NCBI GenBank assembly: GCA_024398835.1
Contig: JAKSIK010000006.1
Coordinates: 1 to 64,000, forward strand
Source of the DNA: Fibrobacter sp.
GTDB lineage: Bacteria; Fibrobacterota; Fibrobacteria; Fibrobacterales; Fibrobacteraceae
Length of the DNA stretch: 64,000 nucleotides
Direction: 5' to 3'
Positions 28,663 to 37,419 of the stretch are shown here, piece by piece; position 1 is the stretch's first letter, and each line of letters begins with the position of its first letter. The notes under the pieces are model-generated. The model was not told the DNA's origin, ran no database searches, and saw nothing but the letters and a program-made list of their open reading frames with translations. The translations under genes and the position numbers were made by a program.

Positions 28663-29595
28663 TTACAGCGCAAATCCCGTAAAAAAGCGCGTCACTTTGC
28701 GGTATCTAGAAATGGATTTCAGTGCTTCGGAAGCCCGTTCTGCAGACTCCCTGGAGGGGAAAATTCCAAAGACCGAGGCACCGGACCCGCTCATGAGGGT
28801 GGCCCTCGCCCCCAGCTTCACGAACTCCTCTTTCATGGACGCAACCAGAGGATGCTTCGGGAAAACGGAGGTTTCAAAGGCGTTGAAATTAACAAGTCGC
28901 ACAAGGAAATCACTATTCTGCATTCTGCATTCTGCATTCATAATTCCCTTAAAGTTCTCCCAGCGGTCCGGGCCGGATTTGGGAACACCAGCATAAGCAT
29001 CCTTCGTGGGGACAGCATCTAACGGGGTTGCGATGAGGAGATGTTCGTCGCCGGAAAGTTGCAGCGGGTTCTTGAACGTAAGGCGCTCGCCGATGCCCTC
29101 GGCGAATGCCGTGCCGCCTCTGACGAGGAAGGGCACATCGGCCCCGAGCTTCGCACCGATTTCTTCCAAGGTGGTGGCCGGGAGGTTCAGGTTCCAGAGG
29201 CGGTTCAGCCCCCGGAGGGTGGCTGCGGCATCGGCGCTTCCGCCGCCAAGGCCTGCGCCAAGAGGCATCACTTTTTCGAGATAAAGGTCCGCTCCCAGAT
29301 TCTCGGCCTGCAGTTTCTCCTCGGGAGTATTTTCAGAACCTGAAACCATGCCGACCGCATAATTTTTGAGGGCAACTGCGGCCTTGTACACCAGGTCTGA
29401 TTCCTTGGGATAGTCTTGAGGCTGATTGTATTCCAGAGTGATAACTCCGTCGTTTCGGGCTTCCAAAGTCAAAGTATCGCCCGCATCCACCGTCTGGAAA
29501 ACCGTTCCCAAATCATGGTAGCCGTCTTCACGCTTGCGGATGACATCTAAAAACAGATTGATTTTTGCAGGTGCGTATTCTTTCATCGCTATCAT
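28663..29595 (-). CDS. ispE: 4-diphosphocytidyl-2-C-methyl-D-erythritol kinase
   Basis: GHMP kinase of the MEP isoprenoid pathway. 310 residues with PAKINLFLDV (N-terminal motif with the active-site Lys), the ATP loop PLGAGLGGGSADAAATL (about 115-131) and the C-terminal LMSGSGASVFGIF. The first ATG (29595) overlaps the ftsK stop as ATGA; an ATG three codons later is an alternative. An in-frame insert MNAECRMQNSDF at about 215-226 comes from a 7-base tandem repeat (28915-28939) and looks foreign to the fold. Confidence 0.95.
   Translation of the reverse strand: MIAMKEYAPAKINLFLDVIRKREDGYHDLGTVFQTVDAGDTLTLEARNDGVITLEYNQPQDYPKESDLVYKAAVALKNYAVGMVSGSENTPEEKLQAENLGADLYLEKVMPLGAGLGGGSADAAATLRGLNRLWNLNLPATTLEEIGAKLGADVPFLVRGGTAFAEGIGERLTFKNPLQLSGDEHLLIATPLDAVPTKDAYAGVPKSGPDRWENFKGIMNAECRMQNSDFLVRLVNFNAFETSVFPKHPLVASMKEEFVKLGARATLMSGSGASVFGIFPSRESAERASEALKSISRYRKVTRFFTGFAL
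28915..28939. repeat. Heptamer microsatellite inside ispE
   Basis: ATTCTGC x3 plus ATTC. Three 7-base units make 21 bases, so the reading frame is kept. Confidence 0.85.
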
Positions 29596-32528
29596 CCGAA
29601 TCTACCAGAACGTTCCAATTGCATCAACTCTTCTTCCGTAATGAGCATGGCCCTGGGTTTCGAGTTTCCTGTTCCCGGAGCGCAAAGTCCTAGTCCATAA
29701 ATCTGGTCCACAATCTTCCCTGCGCGGCTATAGCCTACGCTAAAGTGGCGCTGCACTGCAGAGGTGGAAAGGCCCTTAGATTCAATGGCATACTTACAGA
29801 CTTCAAAGATGAGCTTATCCAACTTTCCGCCAACAGCTCCGCCAACTTCACCACCTTCTTCGTCACCGCCATCCTCGGCTACATCAAAAGATTCCAGCTG
29901 AGGATAGTTCACATTCTGGTTACTGCAGGCATCGGCCAAGCGTTCCGCCTCCTCATCGCTGAGGAATGCACCATGAAGTCGGATGGGGTCCGGAGCATTC
30001 ACAGCCTTATACAGCATGTCACCACGACCTAAGAGTTTTTCTGCGCCAGCATGGTCCATCACCGTGCGGGCATCCACCTGGGAAGCCACCTTGAAACTGA
30101 TACGGGTTGGCAGGTTCGCCTTGATGTTACCGGTAATCACCTTTACGGAGGGGCGCTGTGTGGCGAGCACCAAATGAATGCCCACAGCACGAGCCTTTGC
30201 AGCAAGGCGACTTACGGATTTTTCGATTTCCTTCCCAGCCACCATCATCAAATCCGCCATCTCATCAATGATGACCACGATGAAGGCCATGCGGTGATTG
30301 CGATCTTCCTCGGGCACATCCTCCGGCAGTTCTCCGGCTTCAAACTTCTCGTTAAAGCCCAGCAGGTTACGAACACGGGCCTTTGCCAGCACCTCGGTAC
30401 GGCGGTCCATCTCATAACAGAGCCACTGCAATGCTTGTATTGCTACCTCCGGCTTGGTAATCACGGGCGCGAGAAGATGCGGGATGTTCTCATACATCTT
30501 CAGTTCCACCGCCTTCGGGTCCACCAATATCATGCGGAGTTCGTCCGGCGTTTTGCTAAAGAGCATGCTCGCCATGAGGGCGTTGATGCAGACGGACTTA
30601 CCAGAGCCTGTCTGGCCTGCAATCATCAGGTGCGGAGCCTTGGCCAAATCCATGGCAAAAGGTTCACCGGAAATATCCTTACCGATGGCCATGACAATTT
30701 TATCGGGCGATGGAGAGAATTCCTCGCTTTCAAAAATGTCCCTGCCATAAATCGTCTGCGTCTTGCGGTTGGGAATTTCAATACCTACAGCACCCTTGCC
30801 TGGAATCGGAGCGAGGATACGAATGGAGGTTGCCTTCAACGCCATAGCCAAATCATCTTGCAGGGCACTGAACTGCGACACCTTCACGCCAGGGCCCGGC
30901 TCCACTTCAAAGCGCGTAATCACGGGGCCCGTTTCACAGCCAACCACCTTCCCCTTCACCTTGAAGTTTTCCAACTTCTCTTCCAGCATGTGGCCAATGT
31001 CGTTCAATTCGTCCGCCGTGTAATCCGCCGACTGCGGCTCATGTTCACTCAAAATTTCATCAACAGAGGGAACCTTGTATTCATCATAAGCCACCGTAGG
31101 GTCTGGCTGTGGAATCCCAGTGCTGGTACCAATCTGGTTAGGAGCAACGTATGAAGGATCCTCACCCACTTCATCGCTAGAGACAATCTGCGGAATGAAG
31201 GTTTCGTCATCGCTGGAATCGCCGTAGGAATCCGCAGGCACATCGTCAGGATTTCCATCCAGAGGTTCCGCGCGATTCCCGTCGCATGAAGTATTTTCCG
31301 GATTTGCAGTTTCAGAAACACCCGCAACTGCGGTGGCATCGTTACCATCCGCGGGAACTGTTGCCGCAGCGCCGGCAACTGCCGTAGCATCACTATCGAT
31401 AGCAGCATTGTCTGCCTGAGCCGCCACATTTTCTCCACCGCGAACAGCGCCCTTCACCACCAAACGTCCATCATGGCCCTGTTCCCAGTTAAGCATGTCA
31501 CGGGCGCGACGAAGAGCCGCAATGCGGTCCTTGATTTCCATGATCTGGAGTGCATTCATCTGCGCTGCATTATCGCGCAGTTCCTGCTCCAGGCGGGCAA
31601 TTTCCGGATCCTCGCTAGGCAAAGCCAAATCCGGCTGAGGTTCAGCGCCACCAACCGCAGGCTGCACAGAAGCACCCGCAGGTGGCATGGGAGATTCCCC
31701 CTGCAATCCAGGCATCATGGTAGGAGCATCCGAAACCGTCTGATCCATCCAATTGGAACGTGCATTGAAAGGCTTCAGAACCCCTTTCCGCTTCATCTTA
31801 TAATCATCGGGCACATTGAATAGCGTTGTATCGCTGGACATCTCAATACCACGGCGTTTAGGAGTCGCAACCTTTGTCGTTGCGTCCTCGTCGCTTGAAT
31901 CGCTATCAGCGTCCTCAAGTTCCTTCTTTTTGAACAATCCCGCAATGCCGCGAACCGCCACCAACAAGAAGCGGAAATGCCGAGGCCGCAGTCCAAATGA
32001 GAACACCAGAATCAAAATCAGAACTGCCACAAGAATCAACGCTGGAGCAAGGCAGGATTCCTTTCCAAATACGGGAATCGCCATATACTGGGTAAAGAAC
32101 TGGCCGATTGCACCACCATTCATTCCCAAAACTTCCTTAGACACTTGAGCCTGGCCATAATTTTTCAGAGAAAGCAGGCAGGACAAATCCAAGGTTAGCA
32201 GGCTCACCCCCACCGTAGCCGCAAGGATTTTCGCCCGGGCCGGTCTAAGCGCCACAAACAAACCCCACAGCATCACCGCAAAGGTAAAAATCACCACAGG
32301 GAGTTTTCCAAACAGGAAAATAAAGAATTTGGGAATCAAGTCACCAAAGAAGGGGCCCAACCAATTGCCCTCAGAACCACTATACACCGAGCTAATACAA
32401 CCCATCAAAAGGATTGCACCAACAGCAAAGACAAACCATCCCAGAATAAGAACTCCCAAGGAGGAACTGGAAGATTCTCCCTTGGATTTTGAGGTGTTTT
32501 TAGAAGATTTCTTTTTTTGCGTAGCCAA
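29592..32528 (-). CDS. ftsK: DNA translocase FtsK
   Basis: Hexameric ATPase that pumps chromosome termini through the closing septum. About 978 residues: four N-terminal membrane helices, an acidic Ala/Asp-rich linker (about 210-470), the alpha/beta motor with AGQTGSGKSVCINAL (Walker A) and IVVIIDEMADL (Walker B), and the gamma winged helix at the C-terminus (YAIESKGLSTSAVQRHFSVGYSRAGKIVD) that reads KOPS-type sites. I prefer TTG at 32528, eight bases after GGAGG; a GTG at 32537 overlaps that site. The stop overlaps ispE. Confidence 0.95.
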   Translation of the reverse strand: MATQKKKSSKNTSKSKGESSSSSLGVLILGWFVFAVGAILLMGCISSVYSGSEGNWLGPFFGDLIPKFFIFLFGKLPVVIFTFAVMLWGLFVALRPARAKILAATVGVSLLTLDLSCLLSLKNYGQAQVSKEVLGMNGGAIGQFFTQYMAIPVFGKESCLAPALILVAVLILILVFSFGLRPRHFRFLLVAVRGIAGLFKKKELEDADSDSSDEDATTKVATPKRRGIEMSSDTTLFNVPDDYKMKRKGVLKPFNARSNWMDQTVSDAPTMMPGLQGESPMPPAGASVQPAVGGAEPQPDLALPSEDPEIARLEQELRDNAAQMNALQIMEIKDRIAALRRARDMLNWEQGHDGRLVVKGAVRGGENVAAQADNAAIDSDATAVAGAAATVPADGNDATAVAGVSETANPENTSCDGNRAEPLDGNPDDVPADSYGDSSDDETFIPQIVSSDEVGEDPSYVAPNQIGTSTGIPQPDPTVAYDEYKVPSVDEILSEHEPQSADYTADELNDIGHMLEEKLENFKVKGKVVGCETGPVITRFEVEPGPGVKVSQFSALQDDLAMALKATSIRILAPIPGKGAVGIEIPNRKTQTIYGRDIFESEEFSPSPDKIVMAIGKDISGEPFAMDLAKAPHLMIAGQTGSGKSVCINALMASMLFSKTPDELRMILVDPKAVELKMYENIPHLLAPVITKPEVAIQALQWLCYEMDRRTEVLAKARVRNLLGFNEKFEAGELPEDVPEEDRNHRMAFIVVIIDEMADLMMVAGKEIEKSVSRLAAKARAVGIHLVLATQRPSVKVITGNIKANLPTRISFKVASQVDARTVMDHAGAEKLLGRGDMLYKAVNAPDPIRLHGAFLSDEEAERLADACSNQNVNYPQLESFDVAEDGGDEEGGEVGGAVGGKLDKLIFEVCKYAIESKGLSTSAVQRHFSVGYSRAGKIVDQIYGLGLCAPGTGNSKPRAMLITEEELMQLERSGRFG

Positions 32529-32583
32529 ATGACGCACCTCCGTCTAATCATGGATAATATAATTAATGTGATTTGTTATTTTT

Positions 32584-35500
32584 ATGAATATGCAAAGAAA
32601 GTTATCTAAAAAGCTGAAGAAAATTCCCGTTGGTTTCGGGCTCTCGGCCATAGTCGTTTTTTTGATTATCGTTTTAGGTAACGTTCAAGATCCGTACGTT
32701 CCTGCGGCCCGTACTGCGGCGGAACCTGTGGAATACCTCTTCTACGACATGTTCTTCAAAGCGGCTACAGCTGGAACAGAAACGCAAAGCGACATTGACG
32801 ACAAGGTTTCCCTCGCCCAGAACTACGATCCCAACATTCTAATTGTTGATATTGACGAGCCTTCCCTTGCAAAACTGGGTAACTACAACGAATGGGACCG
32901 GTCCATCCATGCCAATGTGGTGAAAAACCTAGGGAATGGCGGTGCCTCGGCCATTGGCTTCGATATTCTATTCAAGAATGCAGACTTCGGAAAGCAAAAA
33001 GCAGCCCAAGCCACCCGCATCATGAACAAGTTTATTCCCAGCGAGGTGCGGCCTAGTGATCCAGAAGATGTTTTTTACATCTACGACAGTACTCTCACTG
33101 GCGAAAAACGATATTTTGACTCTCTAAAAGTACGACAAACCTTCTTTGACAACATTCAGAAGAGCTACAACTACGATTCTCTTCTCATCGAAGCAGTTAG
33201 AGGAGGAGGCAATTCCATTGTATGCTTCACGGTAGAAGAAGCCAAAGCCTACAAGCATGAATCCCAGTGGCGCCCCCTCAGCACTATCGATCGCGCCATT
33301 GAACTGGGCTTTGAATCCTCATTTGCCAACGAACAGATTGACCATCCCGAAAACATTGAGAACAAGGAACTTCTGGATAACATCTTCCCGGAATTAGCAC
33401 ATGCCGCAGCCCACATGGGTTCCGTAAATGCCTATCCGGATAACGACGGCGTAGTCCGCCATGTATCCATGCTCTATCGATTCCCAGACCCAAATTTGTA
33501 TCCCGACGAAGGAAGCCGCATCTATTCCACCATGTCCCTCATGACCATCCTCCACCTATTCCATCAGGATCCGGCTAACGTTCAAGTGAAGATGGGAGAA
33601 TACATCGATGTGGGCAAGCCCTTTGGCATATACCGCGATTACAAGGGAAATTTTCACACCTCCTACCCCGGCTTCAGTTACCCCATGTTTCTCTCCCTGC
33701 GAGATAAGTTGAAGAAGGCGGACATTGACAACAGCACTAACGACGATTTTATTGATGTTTCCTCAAAAATCATCGCTACCAGAAATGCAGAAAACGGCTT
33801 CTCTTTTGAAATTTTTGAAGGACAACTTCTTGAATCCATTCTCGCCGAAGCTCTCATTGACTTGGACACGAACGCATTCAATAATTTGGGGGATGAAGAA
33901 GAACGTGACATAGGGAAAGGCATCACGATTAAGAAGGACGAAGAAGGTGAAGGAAGGTTCATTCTCACAGATGTTGAAAATGAGGAAGAGGCGGTAATCA
34001 CGCCATATATTGTAAAGGCTGTTCACTTCTTTAAAGATTCTCTTGTAAAACTTCCTGTCAACAAGCCCACCTTTCTCTCCATGGACATGGATATCCGTTA
34101 TGACCACAAGACATCCAAATGGGAATCCAACCTTATCATTTTAAGCGACTCCGTCCTAAAAGAAATTCGTGAAACGGAAAACAGCGAAGTAGATAACCTA
34201 AAGGGCGGTGCAGAATACCGCTTTGGTCCCGTGAAACGCATCCCCATTGATAATTACGGACGATTCCTCGTCAACTACCAAGGGCGTTACAACACCAACG
34301 AAGCGAATCGAGCCTTCCAGCACATTTCCTATTACGATGTGACAAAGAACCGCATTGACCCCGGATTCTATCAGGGAAAAATTTTCATTCTCGGGTCTGC
34401 AGCACCAGCCTTGTTTGACTTTGTACCTGCGCCGCACGAAGAAAAGAACCCCGCCGTTCTCATTCACGCCACCATTCTTCAAAACATTTTGAAGGACAAA
34501 TACATGGTGATGCTTAACGAGAATTACCAACAAATTATCGTCATCTTACTTGCGCTGGTTTGCTTACTTATTGGGCTATTTGTCAGGAGTTACATTTCCA
34601 TTACGCTCTCCGTCATCATGATGGCCACCTACACCTTCATCGCCTATCGATACTTCCAAGATGGCATTTACATCGGTGTGGCAAAGCAACTGCTCGTAAT
34701 GCTTTTCACCAACATCATCGCTTTGATTGTGCAGTTCTATTATGAATCCAAGGAGAAGCGCTTCTTGGGCAATGCATTCAAGCAGTATATTTCTCCGGAG
34801 CTGATTGATGAAATGGTGAACAACGAAATCATGCCGACCTTGGGCGGATCCAAGTCTGACATGACAGCCTACTTTACCGACATTCAGGGATTCTCCACAT
34901 TCTCTGAAAAGATTGGCGACCCGACGCGATTGGTTGAACTTTTGAACGAATATCTAACATCCATGACCGACACGCTGCTCCGCAACAAGGGAACGCTGGA
35001 CAAGTATGAAGGAGATGCAATCATCGCCTTCTTTGGGGCGCCCATGCCTCTCCCCAACCATGCACAGAGTGCTTGTGATGCCGCCGTTGAAATGCAACAG
35101 GAACTGATGAAGCTCCGCAAAAAATGGATTGGAGAAGGCGACAAGTGGCCAAAGATTGTCCACGACATGCATATGCGCATTGGTATCAACTCCGGTAATA
35201 TTGTGACAGGGAACATGGGTTCCACCATGCGTAAGAACTACACCATGATGGGTGACGCCGTGAACCTGGGCGCCCGTTTGGAAAGTGCAGCAAAACAGTA
35301 TGGCGCCTACATTCAAATCAGTGAAGACACTGAAAAGCATTTGGAGAAGGGGCGCTACATCTACCGCTCTCTCGACACTATCCGCGTGATTGGTAAGAGT
35401 CAACCCGTAAAAACCTACGAGCTATTAACAAAAGTGGGAAGTGAAGACGAAGAAGTTCTCAACAAGTTGGTGGATATTTGGGAAAGGGCTCGTGCCGCCT

Positions 35501-35700
35501 ACCTCGCCATGGATTGGGACAAGGCTATCGAACTCTTTACAGAATGCTTGGATTACGAACCCCACCATCCGGAAAGAGACCCTGGCAGTAGAACTACTCC
35601 TAGCCACGTCTACATCAAGCGCTGCGAAGCCTACAAAGTGAATCCACCAGTTCCCGAAGGCGAAACTTGGGACGGCGTGTTTACCGCTACTGAAAAGTAA
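32584..35700 (+). CDS. CHASE2-domain class III adenylate/guanylate cyclase
   Basis: Membrane sensor that should make a cyclic nucleotide. 1038 residues: TM1 (15-33), extracytoplasmic CHASE2 (about 80-635, starting ILIVDIDEPSLAKLG and ending FILGSAAPALFD), three TMs (650-725), then a cyclase domain (760-940). Both metal Asp are present (YFTDIQGFS, KYEGDAIIAFFG), as is TMMGDAVNLGARLES with the transition-state Asn and Arg. A C-terminal 95-residue TPR-like segment follows. cAMP is likely but not provable by eye. No ribosome site precedes the ATGs at 32584 and 32590. It is divergent from ftsK with a very short shared promoter region. Confidence 0.9.
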   Translation: MNMQRKLSKKLKKIPVGFGLSAIVVFLIIVLGNVQDPYVPAARTAAEPVEYLFYDMFFKAATAGTETQSDIDDKVSLAQNYDPNILIVDIDEPSLAKLGNYNEWDRSIHANVVKNLGNGGASAIGFDILFKNADFGKQKAAQATRIMNKFIPSEVRPSDPEDVFYIYDSTLTGEKRYFDSLKVRQTFFDNIQKSYNYDSLLIEAVRGGGNSIVCFTVEEAKAYKHESQWRPLSTIDRAIELGFESSFANEQIDHPENIENKELLDNIFPELAHAAAHMGSVNAYPDNDGVVRHVSMLYRFPDPNLYPDEGSRIYSTMSLMTILHLFHQDPANVQVKMGEYIDVGKPFGIYRDYKGNFHTSYPGFSYPMFLSLRDKLKKADIDNSTNDDFIDVSSKIIATRNAENGFSFEIFEGQLLESILAEALIDLDTNAFNNLGDEEERDIGKGITIKKDEEGEGRFILTDVENEEEAVITPYIVKAVHFFKDSLVKLPVNKPTFLSMDMDIRYDHKTSKWESNLIILSDSVLKEIRETENSEVDNLKGGAEYRFGPVKRIPIDNYGRFLVNYQGRYNTNEANRAFQHISYYDVTKNRIDPGFYQGKIFILGSAAPALFDFVPAPHEEKNPAVLIHATILQNILKDKYMVMLNENYQQIIVILLALVCLLIGLFVRSYISITLSVIMMATYTFIAYRYFQDGIYIGVAKQLLVMLFTNIIALIVQFYYESKEKRFLGNAFKQYISPELIDEMVNNEIMPTLGGSKSDMTAYFTDIQGFSTFSEKIGDPTRLVELLNEYLTSMTDTLLRNKGTLDKYEGDAIIAFFGAPMPLPNHAQSACDAAVEMQQELMKLRKKWIGEGDKWPKIVHDMHMRIGINSGNIVTGNMGSTMRKNYTMMGDAVNLGARLESAAKQYGAYIQISEDTEKHLEKGRYIYRSLDTIRVIGKSQPVKTYELLTKVGSEDEEVLNKLVDIWERARAAYLAMDWDKAIELFTECLDYEPHHPERDPGSRTTPSHVYIKRCEAYKVNPPVPEGETWDGVFTATEK

Positions 35701-35807
35701 ACTAGTGATTGCGGCAATTTAATATTTAACGCAATCTCGGCTGATTGTGAGCGCAAAAAATTTAATGTGCGCGACGAATTGGCTAGTACAGCGACGAGTA
35801 CGATGAA
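35701..35807. other. Convergent intergenic region with two hairpins
   Basis: GATTGCG/CGCAATC (35707-35736) and GCGC/GCGC stems lie between two converging genes. There is no T run, so they are not classical terminators. Confidence 0.4.
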
Positions 35808-37352
35808 TTAACGAGCACGACGAGGAAGTTCGTTGGCATGCTTTTCAAGCCAAACAGCGTCTTCCATAGCGCGTTCCGCTTCCATCGCCCAATCTGAATC
35901 GGGGAACTGCTGAACAACTTCGCGATAGCGAGTCACTGCGCTGTGGAAATCTCGCATTTCGCGATAGATGTTGCCCATCTGAAGCATGGAGAAGTAGCGC
36001 TCGTCAGGAGAAATTTCTTTTTCCAGAAGGGAGCGATACATCTGTAACGCGCCTTCTAAATCTCCAGACCTGAAAAGATTGTTGGCATTTACAACAGAAA
36101 GTTCATCTGTCGGGCCCGATGTAGGTGCGGCCGCAGTTGCTGTTGCAGGTGCAGATTCGGCTGTCGTGGCAGCCGCCTCAGGTGCCGCTGCTGTTGCGGG
36201 AGCCGCTTCTGCAGTAGCCTGTGCTGTTTCCTCAGGAACGGCATCAGCAGCAGTCTCCTGCGGTTTCGTTAGTGCAGCAAAACGTTCCTCCGCCTGTTTC
36301 CGGAACTTGGCATCGGGCGCAGCTTTCTTGAGGTAAGCAGCCAAAGCTTTTTTCTCTTGCTCTTCCTTCTTAGTTTTCTGGTAGACACAAGCCAGATAGA
36401 AGTTGGCGTCATTGCCCTCTTCCTTATAACTCAAGCCTTTTTTCAGGTTGAATTCCGCCTTATCCATCTCGCCCAACTCATAGCGGGTCACGCCTGCATA
36501 GAAGTAGGCGCCGGCATGTCCAGGATGTTTAGCCAAAACTTCACGCCACAGGGGAGCGGCTTCCTTAAACTTTCCTTCCGCCAGAAGAGCTTTACCTCTT
36601 TCGAATGGATCTTCCGGCAATGTAGCAGTTGGTGCCGCCGGTGCAGGTTCCGCAGCAGCGGGAGCTTGTTCAGCAGCGGGAGCGGCAGCTGTTTCAGCAG
36701 GGGCGGTCGTTTTCGCCGGAGCCACAGCAGTCTCAACAGGTGCCGTAGCTGGTTCAGCTGTTGGTGTCGGAGCACTTGCAGGCTGAGCAGCAACCTCTGC
36801 TGGTGCCGCGGTCGCAGATTCCGCCAGCGATGCATTTGCAGCGGATGCCGCGGCAGTCTCGGCAGCAGGAGCCGTTGCAGGTGCCGGGGCTGTTTCAGCA
36901 GCTGTTTCCGTAGGCGCCGTAGTTCCCGCCTCAATAGGCATCATCGCAGGCGCAGCTTCAGCAGCGGGTGCCGCTTCCTGAGCCACCTCTTCAACAGGCT
37001 TGTTCTTCGGATCTTTCGCCCGCTCTGCCTCAGCCTTGGCCTTCTGGCCCAAAGCCTCATACACCTTTGCCGCACCTTCGTAAGCAGCGCTCATGGTGGG
37101 CTCGTACTTGTACGCCAAACGGTAGTTGGCAATAGCACCGCTATAATCTTTTTTCATCATGCGGGCTTCACCAGCCGCAAAATAAGCCTCGGAGTTTCGA
37201 GGTTGTTCCGCCAACACCGCACGATATTCAGCAATGGCCTTGTCGTACTCCCCTTGAGCAGCATAGGCGTTGCCTTGTTCCAAACGGGGGTCAGTCGCAA
37301 AAGAAGCTCCCACAGCGAGAGCCAAAGCCAGAGTAGAAATTCGAATATTCAT
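35808..37352 (-). CDS. Exported TPR protein with long Ala/Pro linkers
   Basis: 514 residues from the ATG at 37352, which opens a clear signal peptide (MNIRISTLALALAVGASFA). Three TPR blocks (about 20-115, 245-345, 430-514; for example GEYDKAIAEYRAVLAEQPRNSEAYFAAGE) are separated by Ala/Pro/Thr/Glu-rich linkers of about 120 and 70 residues. Probably a periplasmic scaffold. The last block (YFSMLQMGNIYREMRDFHSAVTRYREVVQQFPDS in pieces) resembles YbgF/CpoB repeats. No ribosome site. It is divergent from the M23 peptidase gene 67 bases away, and a functional link is possible. Confidence 0.8.
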   Translation of the reverse strand: MNIRISTLALALAVGASFATDPRLEQGNAYAAQGEYDKAIAEYRAVLAEQPRNSEAYFAAGEARMMKKDYSGAIANYRLAYKYEPTMSAAYEGAAKVYEALGQKAKAEAERAKDPKNKPVEEVAQEAAPAAEAAPAMMPIEAGTTAPTETAAETAPAPATAPAAETAAASAANASLAESATAAPAEVAAQPASAPTPTAEPATAPVETAVAPAKTTAPAETAAAPAAEQAPAAAEPAPAAPTATLPEDPFERGKALLAEGKFKEAAPLWREVLAKHPGHAGAYFYAGVTRYELGEMDKAEFNLKKGLSYKEEGNDANFYLACVYQKTKKEEQEKKALAAYLKKAAPDAKFRKQAEERFAALTKPQETAADAVPEETAQATAEAAPATAAAPEAAATTAESAPATATAAAPTSGPTDELSVVNANNLFRSGDLEGALQMYRSLLEKEISPDERYFSMLQMGNIYREMRDFHSAVTRYREVVQQFPDSDWAMEAERAMEDAVWLEKHANELPRRAR

Positions 37353-37419
37353 ATAGTAAAATGTATAAATTTTCTTTTTGAAAAGCGAAGGTTCGCCCCA
37401 TTTTTCTAGCTTAATCCAC

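Noticed and set aside
23605-28690. Shared string GCGCAAATCCCGYAAAA after lgt and at the ispE end
   Set aside because: Only 17 bases with one mismatch; the ispE copy is coding sequence, so chance or tiny duplication cannot be told apart.
30051-31154. 367-codon plus-strand open frame
   Set aside because: Antisense to ftsK; composition is a by-product of ftsK codon use.
36357-37409. Cys/Arg/Ser-rich plus-strand frame
   Set aside because: Antisense of the Ala/Pro linker of the TPR protein; low complexity caused by GCN/CCN codons.
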